Source of the DNA: Rhizobium sp. CF122
Lineage (GTDB): Bacteria > Pseudomonadota > Alphaproteobacteria > Rhizobiales > Rhizobiaceae
Length of the DNA: 64,000 bases
Assembly: GCF_000282035.1 (NCBI RefSeq)
Contig: NZ_AKKA01000010.1
Span: 28,508 to 92,507, forward strand
Direction of reading: 5' to 3'
Shown: one piece after another, positions 25,874 through 34,762 of the stretch
Layout: every line of letters begins with the position of its first letter
How positions within the stretch are numbered: the stretch's first letter is position 1
Made by a program: the position numbers and the translations under genes
The notes under the pieces: model-generated
What the model was told of the DNA's origin: nothing
Databases searched by the model: none
Seen by the model: the letters and a program-made list of their open reading frames with translations, nothing else

Positions 25874-28164
25874 GATCCTCATCCGTTGCAATTGTTGTCG
25901 CGGTGGCGGTGGCCGGTCTGGTGACCGCCCTGAAGGATCGTGTGGCACTTCAGGAGATGCTCGGCTTCGGCGGACCGGGTCAATCACCCGCGCCACAGTT
26001 CATGCTGATGGGTCGTGTCACCGGGCCAGAGATCAGCCCCAAGCCTCAGATCGACGTGCAGGCGATTGCCGATCGGCTGCAAGCCGCAACGACGCTCCCG
26101 CCGCTGCCTCAGGAGAACGAGACCGCCGGTGACGCGGTCGAAGAACCCCTAACGGTCGCACAGGCACCGCAAGCGCCGCCTCCTGCTTCTCAGCCAGCCA
26201 AGCCGGCTCAGCCGAAAGTCGATGAGAGTGCGTTGCGCTATTTCGCCAGCCGTGGCGACAAGGCGCGACTGCAGGCTGAGATCGCGCGCCTCCAGGCGCT
26301 TTACCCGAACTGGGTGCCGCCCGCCGACCCTCTGGCTGTTCCGCCAAGCGGCGACAGGCAACTGGAACAGATGTGGCAATTGTATTCGGAGGGACGCTAC
26401 GCGGAGCTTCGCAAGGCCATTGCCGATCGGCAGGCCTCCCAACCGGGATGGCAGCCGCCACCCGACTTGCTTGACCGATTGGATGTCGCGGAAGCCCGTG
26501 CACGCCTCGTCAATGCGTCCGACCTGAAACAATACTCAACTGTCGTCCAGATCGGCGCCAACACGCCGAGCCTTTTGACATGCAGCGACATCGATGTGCT
26601 CTGGCGCGTTGCCGAAGCCTTCGCGAGGACGGATCGCGCGCCTCGCGCCCGGGATGCCTATGTCTATATCTTGAAGAATTGCACGAATCCGCAGGAGCGT
26701 CTGGCGACCATTCAAAAAGCGTCCGCTTTGCTGTCTTACGCAACGATGCAGGACCTCCTGGCGCTCGAACGTCCCGACGGCAACGGCGGTCGCGAGTTCG
26801 ACAGCATCCGCAATGACCTTGCCAGTCGCTTTGTCGCAGCTGGCAACGACGACCCCGATCTTGCTGTCGCGCCGGCTTACCTTTCGATTGTTCAACGACT
26901 TGCCGAAACCGAGGGGCTGGCATCCGACGCCCTTCTTCTCGGCTGGTACCAGCTTCGCCGGGGAAACTATGCGGATGCTGAAAAATGGTTCCGGGCAGCG
27001 CATAACAAGGAAGACACGGCAATTGCTTCCCAGGGGCTGGCGCTGGTGTTGATCGCCGGGAAGAAGCCTCAGGAGGCGGAGGACGTCATGTACAAGTGGC
27101 GCGGGACCTCCAAGGACGCGACCGCGACCTATCTTGCAGCGACGGCAAACCTGATGGCCCTGCAGCCACCGGCGAACCTTAGTGAAGAGGTGCTTTCGCG
27201 TATCGCCGCCGAGGTCATTGCGCAAAAATATGTGCCGACGGCGCAGCAATTCGGCTGGTTCGCCCGCACTTTGAACCAACCGCAGACGGCGGCTCGCTGG
27301 TTCGAGACGGCGTTGCGCTGGAAACCGGATGACGAACCGTCCGCCTACGGATTGGCCATCACGCGCGAGCAGTTGCACGACCGCGCGGGCGTGGCCGAGA
27401 TCCAACGGCTATGGGCGGGCAAGTCCGAGCGCATCGCGCAGTTAGGGGAGACCGCCAACCGGCAAGCCACACAACCTCCCCTGCCCGCTCCTGGGCAGGC
27501 GGTGCCGCAAGGCGCCTCGCCCCCTGAAATCGTTAGGGCACCGACGGAGCGCATTGAGAGCGTAAGCCCACCGGCCCGTGTCGAGGCCTCGCGCCAGACT
27601 GCGATGCAAACGGTGACGGTTCGCCGCAGTGCAAGGCAGGTGCGCGGGTGCATGACCACGATCAATGCCCAATTGCTCGATCCGGAAACGGCATTATCAC
27701 GCGGCTGGTGCCTGATGGACCTCAATCGTCCGATGGAGGCGGTAAAGGCGTTCGAGGCAGCGCTGGCCAGCCCAAACCGCAAGACGCGCGAAGATGCAGC
27801 CTATGGCCAGAGCCTCGCCTACCTGCGCGCCGGCCTATCCAACAATGCCGCCGTTGCAGCCACAAGGGCGCCGCAGACACAACAGCGCGCGGCCGAACTG
27901 CAAGTCGCGATCTTGGCCGACAGGGCCTTGGCCGCCTTCGACGCCAAGCGTTATCGAGAGGCCTTGATATACCTTGATCAGCGCGCGCAGCTCCAGCAGG
28001 AACCGATCGACCTGATGGTACTTCGCGGATACGCCTACTTGAGCATGAAGATGTACGGAGACGCGGAGCGGATCTTCACGGCCGCCGCAGCGACCGGCAG
28101 CAAGGATGCAAACCGCGGCCTGGCCGATCTGAAGGCATCGACACATCCTGATAGCGTCTACTAA
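25870..28164 (+). CDS. Cellulose-operon TPR protein (BcsC-like TPR part without barrel)
   Basis: 764 aa from GTG at 25870 (GTGA overlap with bcsZ); GTG at 25864 is an alternative. One N-terminal hydrophobic segment (SSVAIVVAVAVAGLVTALKD) serves as anchor or signal, then a Pro-rich linker, then repeated TPR helices (DALLLGWYQLRRGNYADAEK, PQTAARWFETALRWKPDDEP, GWCLMDLNRPMEAVKAFEAA, AERIFTAAAATGSKDANRGL). Enteric BcsC fuses such TPRs to an outer-membrane barrel, but here the protein ends after the TPRs. It probably scaffolds the synthase in the periplasm; how cellulose crosses the outer membrane is not explained by the window. After the stop, 28165-28419 holds nothing recognisable. Confidence 0.8.
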   Translation: MRSSSVAIVVAVAVAGLVTALKDRVALQEMLGFGGPGQSPAPQFMLMGRVTGPEISPKPQIDVQAIADRLQAATTLPPLPQENETAGDAVEEPLTVAQAPQAPPPASQPAKPAQPKVDESALRYFASRGDKARLQAEIARLQALYPNWVPPADPLAVPPSGDRQLEQMWQLYSEGRYAELRKAIADRQASQPGWQPPPDLLDRLDVAEARARLVNASDLKQYSTVVQIGANTPSLLTCSDIDVLWRVAEAFARTDRAPRARDAYVYILKNCTNPQERLATIQKASALLSYATMQDLLALERPDGNGGREFDSIRNDLASRFVAAGNDDPDLAVAPAYLSIVQRLAETEGLASDALLLGWYQLRRGNYADAEKWFRAAHNKEDTAIASQGLALVLIAGKKPQEAEDVMYKWRGTSKDATATYLAATANLMALQPPANLSEEVLSRIAAEVIAQKYVPTAQQFGWFARTLNQPQTAARWFETALRWKPDDEPSAYGLAITREQLHDRAGVAEIQRLWAGKSERIAQLGETANRQATQPPLPAPGQAVPQGASPPEIVRAPTERIESVSPPARVEASRQTAMQTVTVRRSARQVRGCMTTINAQLLDPETALSRGWCLMDLNRPMEAVKAFEAALASPNRKTREDAAYGQSLAYLRAGLSNNAAVAATRAPQTQQRAAELQVAILADRALAAFDAKRYREALIYLDQRAQLQQEPIDLMVLRGYAYLSMKMYGDAERIFTAAAATGSKDANRGLADLKASTHPDSVY

Positions 28165-28419
28165 CGATGGCGGGAAATCTCCGTAAGGCGCGGGCCGCCA
28201 GATAGATTGTCTGGTGTTGCGGGCGGGCGGTGACGTGGGGGAGCGACTGGAGTGCCTGGATCAGCTCCTCTGGCCCGACCAAGCGAAGCGTTCGGTGCTC
28301 GTCCCCCGCCCCGAACGAGACATCGAACCTTCTCGCCAACGAATGTGGATGACGAGCCTCGATAAGTGATGCGCTTTTTCGCATCGCTTCGTTCAAGGTT
28401 CTCGTCATCCCCGCTCAAA

Positions 28420-29073
28420 TCAGCCTGCGTTGCTCGGCACCGGCGTGCTGAGCAGCTGCTGCTCCCACAGATAGGCGATGCCGCTGCCGCCGGCGTGCTG
28501 CTTGAGAACTTCCGTCAACTCTCCGGCGTGCTCCGTCCTGGCCCAGTCACGTTGCCACTCCGAGGCCACCGCCAACCAAGTCATCATGTTCGCGCCCGCG
28601 CGGATCATGCGCTGGATCGCGACCTCGTGGGCCTCAACCGAAGTGCCGCCCGACGCATCCGTGACCACCGTCACATCCCAGCCCTCGCCCAGCGCCTGGA
28701 TCGTCGGCATCGCGACACAGACCTCGGTCCACAGGCCGGCGATGATCAGTTGATTGCGGCCCGTCGCCTTGACCGCATCGACGACCTTCCGATCCTCCCA
28801 GGTGTTGATGAAGGTCCGGTCGATCACCTCCTGGCCGGGGAACACGTCAGTGATGTGCGGGAAGATCAGACCGCCTCGCGCCGCGATCACGCTGGTCAGG
28901 ATGGTGGGGACGCCGAAGGCCTTGGCGGACTTCGCCAGGGCGGTCGTGTTGTTCACCACGGCCTGCGGGTCGTGGCTGTTCAGATTAGCGAGCTGGTAGG
29001 GCTGGTGGTCGATAAGAACGAGTACCGAATCTTCGGGACGAAGAAGCGAAGCAAGGCCATTACGAAAGGTCAT
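28420..29073 (-). CDS. Isochorismatase-family cysteine hydrolase (YcaC-like)
   Basis: 217 aa from ATG at 29073, with AAGGA 7 bases upstream; the longer upstream frame is discarded. The isochorismatase-fold triad is visible: the nucleophile-base Asp in SVLVLIDHQPYQLANL, a Lys in the central helix region, and Cys in IIAGLWTEVCVAMPTIQ. GLIFPHITDVFPGQEVIDRT is typical of the YcaC-like subgroup. Such enzymes hydrolyse small amides or enol ethers, and the substrate of YcaC-like members is generally unknown. It is divergent from the LysR gene 29226-30119, which is its likely regulator. Confidence 0.8.
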   Translation of the reverse strand: MTFRNGLASLLRPEDSVLVLIDHQPYQLANLNSHDPQAVVNNTTALAKSAKAFGVPTILTSVIAARGGLIFPHITDVFPGQEVIDRTFINTWEDRKVVDAVKATGRNQLIIAGLWTEVCVAMPTIQALGEGWDVTVVTDASGGTSVEAHEVAIQRMIRAGANMMTWLAVASEWQRDWARTEHAGELTEVLKQHAGGSGIAYLWEQQLLSTPVPSNAG

Positions 29074-29172
29074 TACTACATCCTTTGCTGCCGTTGTGAG
29101 CGGCATTGGTTTTGCGGGAGACATGCGCCAGTGGCGACGTTGCCTGGAACCATTATTGTCGTTCCTATTCGA

Positions 29173-29186
29173 GATGCGGTAGCATC
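29173..29186. promoter_or_regulatory. Inverted repeat in the divergent LysR/hydrolase promoter region
   Basis: GATGC (29173-29177) and GCATC (29182-29186) form a dyad around 4 bases, 40 bp upstream of the LysR start and 100 bp upstream of the hydrolase start. It is a candidate operator; spacing is shorter than the common T-N11-A LysR box. Confidence 0.35.
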
Positions 29187-29225
29187 CCTTTATGGCCAGC
29201 TGTGTCGCGGAAAGGGGAACGCTAA

Positions 29226-30119
29226 ATGGACATCGAAGAGCTGCAGACCTTCGTAGAAGTGGCTGATGCTGGGGGAGTTTCGCCTGCTGCCCTCCGGCTC
29301 GGCGTCTCCAAGTCAATCGTCAGTCGGCGGCTCTTCCGGCTTGAAGCGGAACTTGGTGTCCAGCTTCTTGCACGGACCACCCGGGGCGCCGCTCTCACGG
29401 AAGCAGGGGCCACGTTCCGAGATTATGCAGCTAGAGTCTGCGCCGAGATCGACGTGGCCAGGGAAACGATCCTACCCGCCGGTGACCTTCGCGGCCGCTT
29501 GCGAGTTGCCGTCCCGCTTTCTTTCGGCCCGACTCACTTCGCTCCCATCCTCGCGGAAATGGCGCGCCGCCACCCCCAGCTCCAAATCCACACGTGCTAC
29601 AGTGATCGCTTCGTCGATCTCATCACAGAGGGTTATGATTGTGCGATACGGGTTGGCTATCTTCAGGACTCCAACTTGATCGCAAGACGCGTCGGACCAA
29701 TCCATGGGAAGTTCGTCGCGAGCCCGGACTACATCAAGGCGCATGGGTCGCCCGAGACGCCGGAGGAACTCGTCGCTCATGAGGCTCTCATGCAAGGCAC
29801 CGAAGCCTGGCAACTCATGGATGGCGACAAGATCATCACGGTTCGTCCGCAGGGGCGCTTCAAGGCCGACAACGGCACAGCTCTAGTCGCCGCCGCAACA
29901 GCAGGACTCGGGATCGCCTATCTCCCCGACGGCCTCACCGATGAATATGTAGCCTCCGGAGCGCTTGTGCCGGTCATGACACGTTATCCCCCACCTCCGG
30001 CGGGTGCATATGTCATCCGCCCGCCAGGCCAGCATCCCGCGCGGAAGATACGTGTCCTCACCGAATTGCTGATTGAGTATTGCGAACCGGCTCCGCACCT
30101 CGCGGGTGTCGATCGCTAA
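29226..30119 (+). CDS. LysR-family transcriptional regulator
   Basis: 297 aa. The N-terminal winged helix is MDIEELQTFVEVADAGGVSP, ALRLGVSKSIVSRRLFRLEA and ARTTRGAALTEAG. The ligand-binding domain follows (GRLRVAVPLSFGPTHFAPIL, YDCAIRVGYLQDSNLIARRV, GLGIAYLPDGL). It belongs to the branch with an aberrant-looking CAIRVG motif common in regulators of small-molecule hydrolases and oxidoreductases. By divergence it should control the isochorismatase-family gene. The start is set by AAAGGGGAACG just upstream. Confidence 0.88.
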   Translation: MDIEELQTFVEVADAGGVSPAALRLGVSKSIVSRRLFRLEAELGVQLLARTTRGAALTEAGATFRDYAARVCAEIDVARETILPAGDLRGRLRVAVPLSFGPTHFAPILAEMARRHPQLQIHTCYSDRFVDLITEGYDCAIRVGYLQDSNLIARRVGPIHGKFVASPDYIKAHGSPETPEELVAHEALMQGTEAWQLMDGDKIITVRPQGRFKADNGTALVAAATAGLGIAYLPDGLTDEYVASGALVPVMTRYPPPPAGAYVIRPPGQHPARKIRVLTELLIEYCEPAPHLAGVDR

Positions 30120-30454
30120 AGCACGAACGGCGCGAATCCCCGGCCGGGGGCGGCGCACAGTGCCATAGTGCTCGGCGGTCGATGGCATTTGGTACCGAGC
30201 AGCGGAATTATCCGAGCAATGTGCGAGGAGCACATTGCTTACGTTGTAACAACGGTCGCATGACAAATAGCGTAAGAGTTATAAGGTTTTTCTAGCGCTC
30301 ACCATGAGTGCGAAACAGCTCTCCACCAGCCGTTGCGGGCTCCGCATAAGAGTGAAATCTCGTCGGTTTTGGCCGTTGATGCCTATTAAGGCGTTTAGTC
30401 TCGTCATCCACCTCGAGCAATGACACCGGGAATACCCTGGTGAACTCCCTCACC
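30120..30454. other. Intergenic, nothing recognised
   Basis: No gene, tRNA or repeat found. Contains a 12-bp GC palindrome (30138-30149) without loop or T-run. Confidence 0.4.
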
Positions 30455-30697
30455 TCAGTCGCCGCGACGCCAGTATCGATCCTCGACCGTCGCGGGCTGC
30501 TCTGCTGGAACGCGGTAGCGCTCCTCCCTCACCGAGATGTCGAGGTGTTCGTGGAACAGTGCGACATAGTCTCGTTCGAGCTGGAAATCAGACGAGACGT
30601 CACCCATGCTTGCGGCGACCTCCAACGAAGCGCCACCCGTTGAAGTGACTGAGATAGGCGGCCGAGCAGCCATCGAATTGAACTGAACGACATGCAC
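30455..30697 (-). CDS. Small hypothetical protein (up to 80 aa)
   Basis: Frame from GTG at 30697 or ATG at 30673 (MAARPPISVTSTGGASLEVA). The sequence DVSSDFQLERDYVALFHEHL and RYRVPAEQPATVEDRYWRRG looks like a genuine globular protein. The upstream terminator hairpin at 30700-30724 leaves little room for a promoter, so the gene may be truncated at its 5' end. Family not recognised. Confidence 0.35.
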   Translation of the reverse strand: MHVVQFNSMAARPPISVTSTGGASLEVAASMGDVSSDFQLERDYVALFHEHLDISVREERYRVPAEQPATVEDRYWRRGD

Positions 30698-30699
30698 TT

Positions 30700-30724
30700 A
30701 ACCCCGGTTTCCGGGGTTTTGTTT
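30700..30724 (+). terminator. Rho-independent terminator
   Basis: AACCCCGG (30700-30707) pairs with CCGGGGTT (30711-30718) around TTT, followed by TTTTG on the plus strand. It insulates the operator-promoter region of the nucleotidyltransferase gene from upstream transcription. Confidence 0.7.
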
Positions 30725-30749
30725 GCCTGCCTTGACAACGAGCAAGGGA

Positions 30750-30779
30750 GTTATAATGTTTTTGCAAACACATTATAAC
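30750..30779. promoter_or_regulatory. 30-bp near-perfect palindrome (operator) overlapping TATAAT
   Basis: GTTATAATGT (30750-30759) and ACATTATAAC (30770-30779) are exact reverse complements; the inner TTTTGCAAAC has one symmetric mismatch pair. It includes a TATAAT on each strand and ends 18 bp before the ATG at 30797. The size and position point to a strong autoregulatory or silencing operator. Confidence 0.65.
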
Positions 30780-30796
30780 CGAGACCGTCGAAGACG

Positions 30797-31873
30797 ATGA
30801 AAGATGTTGGCCTTGTATTCCGCACGATGTTCGCGGAACTCGCCCAGCAGACATTGGACGCGCAAAGGCAATCGGACTTCCCGCTCAAGGGCCGCTTTGT
30901 AACCGTTCCAGTGAAGGGCAAAGACTATTTCTATTTCGACATCCCTACTCCCGAGGGCAAGGACAAGCGGAGCTATGTTGGCCCCGCAGCTGATCCCGAG
31001 ATCGCAGAGCGCGTCAGGCGACATCGCGAGATCAAGGACAACATCAAGGAGCGGCGACGCTTGGTCTCCACGCTCCTCCGCTCGGGCGGCATGTCGGCTC
31101 CCAATCGGTTCGCCGGCGATATCACGAAGGCGCTCGCGGATGCGGGGTTCTTTCGCCTGCGTGGCGTCCTCGTCGGCTCGGTGGCCTATGGCTGCTACTC
31201 GGGCGTCCTTGGCGTTCGGCTTTCGACGACGGCAATGCAGACAGGCGATGCCGACCTGGCTATGGATTTCGCGATCTCGCAGGAGGTGGATGACAGCCTG
31301 CCGCCGATCTTGAGTATCTTGGCGGCCGTCGATCCGACGTTCCGGGCCGTACCGCATCAGGCCGACAAAGCAAGGGTGACGGCTTTCGTCAACCGGACCA
31401 ATTACAGGGTCGAATTCCTGACGGGCAACCGGGGATCGGATGAATATACGGGAAAGCCGTCACCTATGCCCGCCCTCGGTGGTACGTCGGCGGGAAACCT
31501 CCGGCTCTTGGATTATCTGATCTACGAGCCCGTGAGCACCGTTCTGCTGCATCGGGAAGGAGTGAGCCTCAATGTCCCGGCTCCCGAGAGGTATGCCGTC
31601 CATAAGTGCATCGTGGCCTCTAGGCGGCCAACGGATGCACTTGGGAGGGCGAAGCGGGACAAGGACCTCCTGCAAGCCGCGACGCTCTTCGAGGCCATGC
31701 TTCAAACCCGGCAGGGCTACGTCTTGGCAGACGCGTACCAGGAGGCATGGGAGCGGGGACCGTCGTGGCGGGAGGGGATCGCTTCGGGTCTGGCGATGAT
31801 GCCTGACAACAACGGCAAGGCCGCGCTGGCTGATGCCCTCGGTGTCCCAGTGGAGGAACTCGCAAAAGGATAG
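30797..31873 (+). CDS. NTP_transf_8 (GSU2403-type) nucleotidyltransferase-fold protein
   Basis: 358 aa. The nucleotidyltransferase core is LRGVLVGSVAYGCYSGVLGV followed by QTGDADLAMDFAIS. These are the GS motif on the fold's helix and the DxD-type metal-binding acidic pair. An N-terminal helical region (about residues 1-100, FKIERR-rich) and a C-terminal helical part (RYAVHKCIVASRRPTDALGR, ATLFEAMLQTRQGYVLADAY) complete the family layout. The family is linked to mobile and defence-like loci and related folds act as AMPylating antitoxins or toxins, but its activity is not established. It is preceded by a 30-bp palindrome and a terminator, so it is tightly and separately controlled, and followed 4 bases later by a small frame. 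Confidence 0.65.
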   Translation: MKDVGLVFRTMFAELAQQTLDAQRQSDFPLKGRFVTVPVKGKDYFYFDIPTPEGKDKRSYVGPAADPEIAERVRRHREIKDNIKERRRLVSTLLRSGGMSAPNRFAGDITKALADAGFFRLRGVLVGSVAYGCYSGVLGVRLSTTAMQTGDADLAMDFAISQEVDDSLPPILSILAAVDPTFRAVPHQADKARVTAFVNRTNYRVEFLTGNRGSDEYTGKPSPMPALGGTSAGNLRLLDYLIYEPVSTVLLHREGVSLNVPAPERYAVHKCIVASRRPTDALGRAKRDKDLLQAATLFEAMLQTRQGYVLADAYQEAWERGPSWREGIASGLAMMPDNNGKAALADALGVPVEELAKG

Positions 31874-31877
31874 GGCT

Positions 31878-32111
31878 ATGACCGACGAAATCATGTCATT
31901 TTTCGACGCACGCGCCATAGCCGACCTTGGGCAGATTATCGCACCCGCATGCTCCCCGCAGGAACCGGTCCCCCAAACCCGCGCCAAGTGTCACCTGCTG
32001 CGCTCGCACGCCCGTTCCCACCCTCCTGCGCAGGCTATAAAGTCGGCGCGGAAATCAGTCTTGCAGGGCGCCTATTATCACTGCCGCGGCCGTGCAAGGA
32101 TCCTCGTCTGA
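31878..32111 (+). CDS. Small protein coupled to the nucleotidyltransferase gene (77 aa, possibly truncated)
   Basis: ATG at 31878 lies 4 bases after the preceding stop, with AGGATAGGG upstream, so translation is probably coupled. The start MTDEIMSFFDARAIADLGQI is protein-like; the rest (HLLRSHARSHPPAQ and onward) is basic and less convincing, suggesting the original C-terminus was lost. If real, it is the partner of the nucleotidyltransferase-fold protein. Confidence 0.35.
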   Translation: MTDEIMSFFDARAIADLGQIIAPACSPQEPVPQTRAKCHLLRSHARSHPPAQAIKSARKSVLQGAYYHCRGRARILV

Positions 32112-32115
32112 AGGC

Positions 32116-33000
32116 TCAGTGCCTCCTGCGGGCAAGGACGAAGTCGTGCTTTACATCCCAGAAATCGCCCGCAAACTGATACTGTCGCGACCGTCCGGGA
32201 TCGCTCGTGCGGCGGAATTGCGCAAGCAGGCTCTCCTTCACCCCGAAAACCGCATCGGAATCGATATAGGGATCGTCGGGATCGAAGATGTGGGTTGTCA
32301 GAGTTTCGAAACCGTCGGCCTTGATGATGTAGTGGAGATGGGCCGGCCGGTAGGGATGGCGGCCAAGGGCCTTCAGCAATTGTCCAACCGGACCGTCATC
32401 GGGGATCGGATAATATCTCGGCTTCACGGCCCGGAACCAATAGCGCCCATCAGGACCAGTTCGAAACACGCCCCGCAAATTGAAATCCGGCTGAATACCC
32501 TTCTGCTGGACGTCGTAGAAACCCTCATCATTCGCCTGCCAGATATCGATCAGTGCATCGGCGATAGGCTCGCCATCGGTGTCGAGGATCCGTCCTTCGA
32601 TGAACATATCCTCGCCCTTCTGATCCAGGCAGATGTTTGCACCCATTGGCAGCTCCGGCGCGTCGGCAACATGAAACGGCCCAAGCACGGTGCTTTCCGA
32701 GGCACCCGAGGGTTTGCGGTTGTTGATCGCATCAACCAGCATCGACACGCCAAGGACATCGGAAAGGAGAATGAACTCCTGCCGCCACTCATTGCAGATT
32801 TGGCCCGTGTGCGTCAGGAAGAAGATAGCCTGCATCCACTCATCCTGTGTGGGCTCGATCTCCTTTACCGCTTCGTGGAGCTTTCGAGTGATGACTTCCA
32901 TCACCTGCTTCAGGCGTTCGTCCTTGGCGTTCTTGTTGCGGCCAGTCACCACCGCGACCGAATCTTCTTCCGTGAAGAAGCCCTTTTCATGTGCTTCCAT
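32116..33000 (-). CDS. Hydroxyquinol 1,2-dioxygenase-type intradiol dioxygenase (copy 1)
   Basis: 294 aa from ATG at 33000. N-terminal helical dimerisation domain (RLKQVMEVITRKLHEAVKEI, HTGQICNEWRQEFILLSDVL), then the catalytic beta-sandwich: GPFHVADAPELPMG, DALIDIWQANDEGFYDVQQK, RYYPIPDDGPVGQLL (Tyr ligand) and RPAHLHYIIKADGF (His-x-His ligands of the non-haem Fe(III)). Intradiol enzymes of this subgroup cleave hydroxyquinol or catechols between the hydroxyls to maleylacetate or muconates. It is the last gene of the operon, 8 bases after the hydroxylase stop. A second, clearly different paralogue is the first gene (40580-41455). Confidence 0.88.
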   Translation of the reverse strand: MEAHEKGFFTEEDSVAVVTGRNKNAKDERLKQVMEVITRKLHEAVKEIEPTQDEWMQAIFFLTHTGQICNEWRQEFILLSDVLGVSMLVDAINNRKPSGASESTVLGPFHVADAPELPMGANICLDQKGEDMFIEGRILDTDGEPIADALIDIWQANDEGFYDVQQKGIQPDFNLRGVFRTGPDGRYWFRAVKPRYYPIPDDGPVGQLLKALGRHPYRPAHLHYIIKADGFETLTTHIFDPDDPYIDSDAVFGVKESLLAQFRRTSDPGRSRQYQFAGDFWDVKHDFVLARRRH

Positions 33001-33007
33001 GATGCTC

Positions 33008-34762
33008 TCACTTATCAAGAATGGATGTCAGGACGCGGCGCAGTTCGGCTTCCGGATTGGAGACCATTGAAGCTGCGCGCCAGGCAACGTGATGATCCGG
33101 CCGCACAAGAACGGCTCCGGAATCCCGAACCTCGCGCACGTTGGCCCAGTCGCCAACCAGATCCTGCCATTCCTGGCGCGGTCCGATCGTGTGCGCGGTG
33201 ATCCGGATGTTGAACTCCTTTGCTAGCGCCTTGGCCGCCGCCACCCAACCGTCGCCGCCGATGCCGGTCAGGACAGTGAAGACGCCGTGGCCGGTGAGAT
33301 CGAGGGTCGAGACTTTGTCGCCGCTGTGATTGAAGAGCCAAGCGTGCGGCAGGCGCGCGCCGGGCCACGTTGTCGCGTGGTAGTGAAGTTCCTTATCCTT
33401 TGCGAAGGCAGGCTCCGGCTGAGCGTCGTTGATGATCGCATCCGATTTGTAGCGCTGGTTCATTTCGACGCCATGGGCATCGAACTCATAGACCTTATAG
33501 GCGATCGCATCCCGGATCGCTCTGCGCTGCTTTTCCGCCTCCGGCGTATCGTTGCAACGGGCGTCCATGTTTTCCTGCATCTTGACCGGATCAACAGAAT
33601 CCAGAAGGCCTAGCGCCTTGAAGATCGGACCGAACTCTTCGATCGACTTGTTCGCGCGTGTAACGATCTGCTTCGCAATTGGCGCGCGCTCCGCATTGTA
33701 GCTGTCGAGCAGGCCTTGTCCGGCCTGACCTTTCAGCACCATGGACAGCTTCCAGGCGAGGTTGAAGGCATCCTGGATCGAGGTGTTTGAACCCAGTCCG
33801 TTCGACGGCGGATGACGATGCGTTGCATCGCCCATACAGAAGACACGGCCGTTGGACATCTGTGTCGCGTACATGTTGTTCACGGTCCAGGTCGATACCG
33901 ATTTGATCTTTGGCTGGAGTTCCTGGTCGCCGACCAGGTCCCGCACCACCTTGATGGCGAAATCCTCGGTCACGTCGGGTGCTGGCTGGTTGATGTCGTA
34001 GCCCCAGACGATCAGCCATTCGTGCCAGGGCCGGACCATGCGCACCAGCCCCATGCCGATGCCGCCGACATCGGCACCGGGCTGCAACACCCAATAGAGC
34101 ACCGAGGGACGGTGGGCGACATGCCGCGACAGATCGGCCTCGAACAGGATGTTCATCGAGCCGCCGACACCCATCTTGCCCTCGAATGGCAATTGCGCCT
34201 GTTCGGCTACCCGCGAATTGCCACCATCGGCGCCAATCAGGTACTTGGAGCGGACGCTAAATTCCTTGTCTGTCAATCGATCGAGGCAGATGGTCGTGAC
34301 GCCATCAGCATCCTGCTCGTGGCTGATATACGCGCATGACATGCGCGCCTGCGTGCCGCGCGAACAGGCTGTCTTGAAAAGCAGCGGCTCCATGAAGGTC
34401 TGCGGCAGGTCGTTCATCAGGCTCGGCGAGGAGAGTTGATGCTCGGCGCGAGACAACGGATGCTTGCCCCAGCTTTTCATGCGGCCGATTTCTTCGCCCG
34501 TCAAAGAGGTGCAGAACACATTCTCACCCATCAGGTCCTGCTCGGCGGCAAACATGTAGGCTTCGTCCTCGACATCGCGGCCGAGATCGCGCAACACCTC
34601 CATCGTGCGCTGATTGGTGATGTGCGCTCGCGGCGTGTTGGCAAGCCACCGGTAGCGATTAATCATCATGTTCTCGACGCCGTAGGTCGACAGCAGCGCC
34701 GCGGTCGCAGAACCCGCGGGGCCGGTTCCGATGATGAGTACATCCGTTGTAATATCAGCCAT
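33008..34762 (-). CDS. FAD-dependent aromatic hydroxylase (TfdB/PheA-like)
   Basis: 584 aa from ATG at 34762 with GGGAGG upstream; its start overlaps the permease stop by 8 bases. Class A flavoprotein monooxygenase motifs: TDVLIIGTGPAGSATAALLS (dinucleotide fold), YLIGADGGNSRVAEQA (DG motif) and NGRVFCMGDATHRHPPSNGL (GD motif binding FAD ribityl). A thioredoxin-like C-terminal domain follows (about residues 440-584), as in phenol hydroxylase and 2,4-dichlorophenol hydroxylase. In this operon it most likely hydroxylates a resorcinol-like phenol to hydroxyquinol. The actual substrate cannot be read from sequence. Confidence 0.85.
   Translation of the reverse strand: MADITTDVLIIGTGPAGSATAALLSTYGVENMMINRYRWLANTPRAHITNQRTMEVLRDLGRDVEDEAYMFAAEQDLMGENVFCTSLTGEEIGRMKSWGKHPLSRAEHQLSSPSLMNDLPQTFMEPLLFKTACSRGTQARMSCAYISHEQDADGVTTICLDRLTDKEFSVRSKYLIGADGGNSRVAEQAQLPFEGKMGVGGSMNILFEADLSRHVAHRPSVLYWVLQPGADVGGIGMGLVRMVRPWHEWLIVWGYDINQPAPDVTEDFAIKVVRDLVGDQELQPKIKSVSTWTVNNMYATQMSNGRVFCMGDATHRHPPSNGLGSNTSIQDAFNLAWKLSMVLKGQAGQGLLDSYNAERAPIAKQIVTRANKSIEEFGPIFKALGLLDSVDPVKMQENMDARCNDTPEAEKQRRAIRDAIAYKVYEFDAHGVEMNQRYKSDAIINDAQPEPAFAKDKELHYHATTWPGARLPHAWLFNHSGDKVSTLDLTGHGVFTVLTGIGGDGWVAAAKALAKEFNIRITAHTIGPRQEWQDLVGDWANVREVRDSGAVLVRPDHHVAWRAASMVSNPEAELRRVLTSILDK

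Noticed and set aside
30732..30757. TTGACA and TATAAT as a sigma-70-type promoter of the nucleotidyltransferase gene
   Set aside because: The two hexamers are only 14 bp apart, too close for a normal promoter; the TATAAT may still be used with another -35 sequence.
32092..33201. 369-codon plus-strand open frame
   Set aside because: Antisense to the intradiol dioxygenase; its composition is that of a shadow frame in GC-rich DNA.
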